DNA from: an uncultured Candidatus Altimarinota bacterium
Lineage (GTDB): Bacteria; Patescibacteriota; Gracilibacteria; UBA4473
NCBI GenBank assembly: GCA_938021445.1
Contig: CALIGR010000138.1
Location: 1-6,873, forward strand
Length of the DNA: 6,873 nucleotides
Direction of reading: 5' to 3'
The position numbers and the translations under genes were made by a program. Below, in pieces: positions 4,543-6,873 of this stretch. Numbering within the stretch: position 1 is the first letter of the stretch; each line of letters opens with the position of its first letter. The notes beneath the pieces were generated by a model. It made no database searches. It was given only the letters and a program-made list of their open reading frames with translations, and had not been told where the DNA came from.

Positions 4543-6873
4543 TTATTTTTTCTTTGGCGGTCTACGTTTTGTCGCTGGTGGATTTTTGATGATTTCCTGA
4601 CATTCCTCAAGCGTGAGTTTTTCTGGAGCTTCAACGGTCTTTGGAATTTTAAAATTCTTCTTCGCGTGCTTGATATAAATCCCATAAGGCCCACGAAGCA
4701 ATTGTACGTCTTCTTCTTCCCACACTTGAACGAACTTATTCGCGTCTTTCTCTTTCTTCTCAGCGATAAGTACGAGTGCTTGCTCGAGAGTGATGGTCGT
4801 CATATCGAGCCCAGGGATCATTTCCCCTGTTTCTTTATCCATTCGTTTTTTAGGCAACGAAGCATTTGTTTTTCCACATTTGACGTAAGGTCCAAATCGC
4901 CCAGTATTGACCAATACATCTTCTCCTTCGGCATCTTTTCCGAGCGATTTCGGAAAATCAAAAAGCTTAAGCGCTTCTTCGAAAGTGATCTCTTCTAGAT
5001 TCTGTTCCGGTGGAATCGAGGCAAACTGTGGCTTGTCTTCGTCTTCACTCGTTCCAATTTGAACCATTGGTCCAAATCGGCCGACTCTGGCAATCACTGG
5101 CTTTCCAGATTTTGGATCCATCCCCAGTTCTCGCTGAGAGCTCGCTTCTGATCGATCAATGTCAGCGGCTTTATCAATGGTTTCTCGGAACCCTCCGTAA
5201 AAGCCTTTGATCATTTCGTTCCAGGCTTTGTCCCCATCGGCAATTTTATCAAACTCTTCCTCAACCTTAGCGGTAAATTGAAAATCAACGATATCTGGAA
5301 AAAACTTCACCAAAAAGTCAGTTACGACTCTTCCAATGTCGGTTGGGAAAAGTTTTGATTTCTCAGCTCCAAAATTCTCTACCAATTTTTCTTCATCCAG
5401 ACTTGCCGGCTTAAGTGTTAAAAGGGCGACATGACGTTGTTGAGCTTCTCTGTCTGTTTTTTCTACGTAGCCTCGATCCTGTACGGTCGAAATCGTCGGC
5501 GCGTACGTTGACGGTCGACCAATACCCATTTCTTCCATCGCCTTCACCAGAGAAGCTTCAGTGAATCTAGCTTTGGGGCGGCTAAACGTCTCTTTCCCCA
5601 TAATTTTTTTATAAGACAAAAGGTCTCCCTCTGACATCTTTGGAAGCAAGCCTTCATCACTTTCTTCATCCCCTTCTTCATCTTTGCCTTCAAGATATAC
5701 TTTCAAAAATCCATCAAATTTCAAAACTTCACCTTTTGCCACAAAACCTTCTTCTCGGGTAGAAATCGAAATTTTAGCCGTCGTTTTTTCTAATTTTGCC
5801 TCACTCATCTGTGACGCAATAGTTCTTTTCCAGATTAGATCATAAAGACGTTGCTCATTTCGTTCTCCATCAACTATTTGTTTTCCAAACTCAGTTGGAC
5901 GAATCGCTTCATGGGCTTCTTGCGCCCCTGAAGATTTAGTCTTAAATTTTCTTTCTTGATGATATTCGTCCCCATATTCAGACCGAATCATCTGTGAAGC
6001 CCCTTCAAGAGCGGTTTCTGACAAATTTACCGAATCGGTTCTCATGTAAGTTATCTTTCCAGACTCATAAAGTCTCTGAGCCACCATCATGGTTTGTTTA
6101 ACCGAAAAGCTCAGCTTTCGACTCGCTTCTTGCTGGAGAGTCGAAGTGGTAAAAGGAGCGGCTGGAGATTTTTTCCCCGGCTTTGTTTCTAGACTTTCCA
6201 CCGTAAAATCGGCTTTCTGAATCGCTTCTAAAAAATTCCTTGCCTCTTCTAGTCCCTTAAATTTCACTCCGCATTCAGCCTTAAACACCTGTCCGTCTGA
6301 CTCAAATTCCCCTACTACTTTAAAAACGGAGTCTGAATTGAAGTTTTTGATCTCGCGCTCTCTCTCGACAATAAGTCTCACCGCAACCGACTGGACCCTC
6401 CCCGCAGAAAGACCCGCTTTTATTTTTTTCCAGAGCACAGGACTCAGCTCATAACCGACTAATCTATCAAGCACCCGTCTAGCTTGTTGTGCGTCTACTA
6501 AGTTCTTATCAACGGTCCTTGGATTTTCTATCGCCTTCAAAATCGCCGGCTTCGTGATCTCATGAAAGACAATTCTTTTGGTTTTACTTTCATCCAGGCT
6601 TAAAGCTTCTGAAAGATGCCAAGAAATAGCTTCCCCTTCGCGATCCTCATCCGATGCCAGCCAAACCATTTCTGCAGTTTTAGCCGCTTTCTTCAGCTCA
6701 TTGACCGTTTTTTTCTTATCGTCATTGACCTCATAAGTCGGAGTAAATCCGTTCTCAATATCAATAGACATGCCTTTTTTTGGCAAATCTCGAATATGCC
6801 CAAATGAAGACTTAACGGTAAAGTCTTTTCCTAAAAACTTCTCAATAGTTTTAGCTTTGGCTGGGGACTCAAC
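4543..6873 (-). CDS. topA: DNA topoisomerase I, 5' end outside the window
   Basis: This type IA topoisomerase relaxes negative supercoils by a transient 5'-phosphotyrosine break. The open frame runs to the window edge: the first visible residues are VESPAKAKTIEKFLG, the start of the Toprim domain. By comparison with E. coli TopA only about seven N-terminal residues are missing. The 776 visible residues include the Toprim metal site (E2; D75, D77, E79 in DEDREGE), the AGRVQSVA block, catalytic Y276 with R278 (ITYMRTDS), and GIGRPSTYAPTI. The C-terminus lacks tetra-cysteine zinc fingers. It instead has three Topo_C-type repeats around GRFGPMVQIG, GRFGPYVKCGK and GPYGIYIKHAKK, ending in a basic tail (KRRPPKKK). 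An acidic patch (about 398-407) lies in a loop. It is the first visible gene of the minus-strand cluster; its promoter is not in the window. Confidence 0.97.
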   Translation of the reverse strand, partial: VESPAKAKTIEKFLGKDFTVKSSFGHIRDLPKKGMSIDIENGFTPTYEVNDDKKKTVNELKKAAKTAEMVWLASDEDREGEAISWHLSEALSLDESKTKRIVFHEITKPAILKAIENPRTVDKNLVDAQQARRVLDRLVGYELSPVLWKKIKAGLSAGRVQSVAVRLIVEREREIKNFNSDSVFKVVGEFESDGQVFKAECGVKFKGLEEARNFLEAIQKADFTVESLETKPGKKSPAAPFTTSTLQQEASRKLSFSVKQTMMVAQRLYESGKITYMRTDSVNLSETALEGASQMIRSEYGDEYHQERKFKTKSSGAQEAHEAIRPTEFGKQIVDGERNEQRLYDLIWKRTIASQMSEAKLEKTTAKISISTREEGFVAKGEVLKFDGFLKVYLEGKDEEGDEESDEGLLPKMSEGDLLSYKKIMGKETFSRPKARFTEASLVKAMEEMGIGRPSTYAPTISTVQDRGYVEKTDREAQQRHVALLTLKPASLDEEKLVENFGAEKSKLFPTDIGRVVTDFLVKFFPDIVDFQFTAKVEEEFDKIADGDKAWNEMIKGFYGGFRETIDKAADIDRSEASSQRELGMDPKSGKPVIARVGRFGPMVQIGTSEDEDKPQFASIPPEQNLEEITFEEALKLFDFPKSLGKDAEGEDVLVNTGRFGPYVKCGKTNASLPKKRMDKETGEMIPGLDMTTITLEQALVLIAEKKEKDANKFVQVWEEEDVQLLRGPYGIYIKHAKKNFKIPKTVEAPEKLTLEECQEIIKNPPATKRRPPKKK

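Noticed and set aside
4543..6786. topA starting at the TTG codon at 6786
   Set aside because: The frame continues upstream to the window edge and encodes the conserved VESPAKAKTI Toprim start, so this TTG is an internal leucine and the gene is simply cut by the window.
4666..6807. Plus-strand open frames opposite topA (4666-4998, 5010-5210, 6616-6807)
   Set aside because: They are antisense to a highly conserved gene and look like products of its codon pattern.
1..6873. Recoded TGA (as in Gracilibacteria/Absconditabacteria)
   Set aside because: All genes read full length in the standard code, with glycine motifs encoded by GGN and no in-frame TGA needed.
1..6873. CRISPR array, tRNA/rRNA gene, riboswitch or phage module
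   Set aside because: No regularly spaced repeats, cloverleaf-like sequence or conserved leader was seen, and no non-coding gap exceeds about 115 bp.

Overview
The window most resembles a bacterial chromosome segment of moderate to low G+C, and I suspect Patescibacteria (Candidate Phyla Radiation). The reasons are a topoisomerase I without C-terminal zinc fingers, a secreted Kazal-type protein, compact gene packing, and almost no recognisable Shine-Dalgarno sequences. The taxonomic guess rests on style and gene content only. The genetic code looks standard: stops are five TAA and one TAG, and no gene needs TGA read as an amino acid.

Layout: (1) Positions 4-1025 hold an apparently intact IS481-type insertion sequence with 26-bp imperfect inverted repeats and one full-length DDE transposase on the minus strand. 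The window starts at its left edge, so the target-site duplication cannot be checked. (2) 1026-1083 is an AT-rich spacer with a candidate promoter and a 9-bp tandem repeat running into the start codon of the next gene. (3) 1084-2202 (+) is a zinc-dependent hydrolase of the succinylglutamate desuccinylase/aspartoacylase (AstE/AspA, M14-like) family. (4) From 6873 down to 2210, four minus-strand genes lie head to tail with gaps of 9, 40 and 28 bp: topA (5' end beyond the window), an MsrQ/ferric-reductase-like six-helix membrane haem protein, a secreted cysteine-rich Kazal-DUF4377-Kazal protein, and a membrane-anchored SanA/ElyC-type DUF218 protein. The plus-strand hydrolase converges on this cluster with 7 bp between the two stop codons.

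How the genes may work together: topA is housekeeping. The three genes behind it all point to the cell envelope: a membrane haem electron-transfer protein, an exported protein whose 14 cysteines can all be assigned to pairs, and an envelope-integrity type DUF218 protein. A shared envelope or redox role is inferred from adjacency only. I see no defence system, CRISPR array, RNA gene or phage module. The least ordinary item is the Kazal/DUF4377 protein: its second Kazal domain lacks exactly the two cysteines that bond to each other, and its tail carries a hairpin-forming, possibly repeat-derived sequence.
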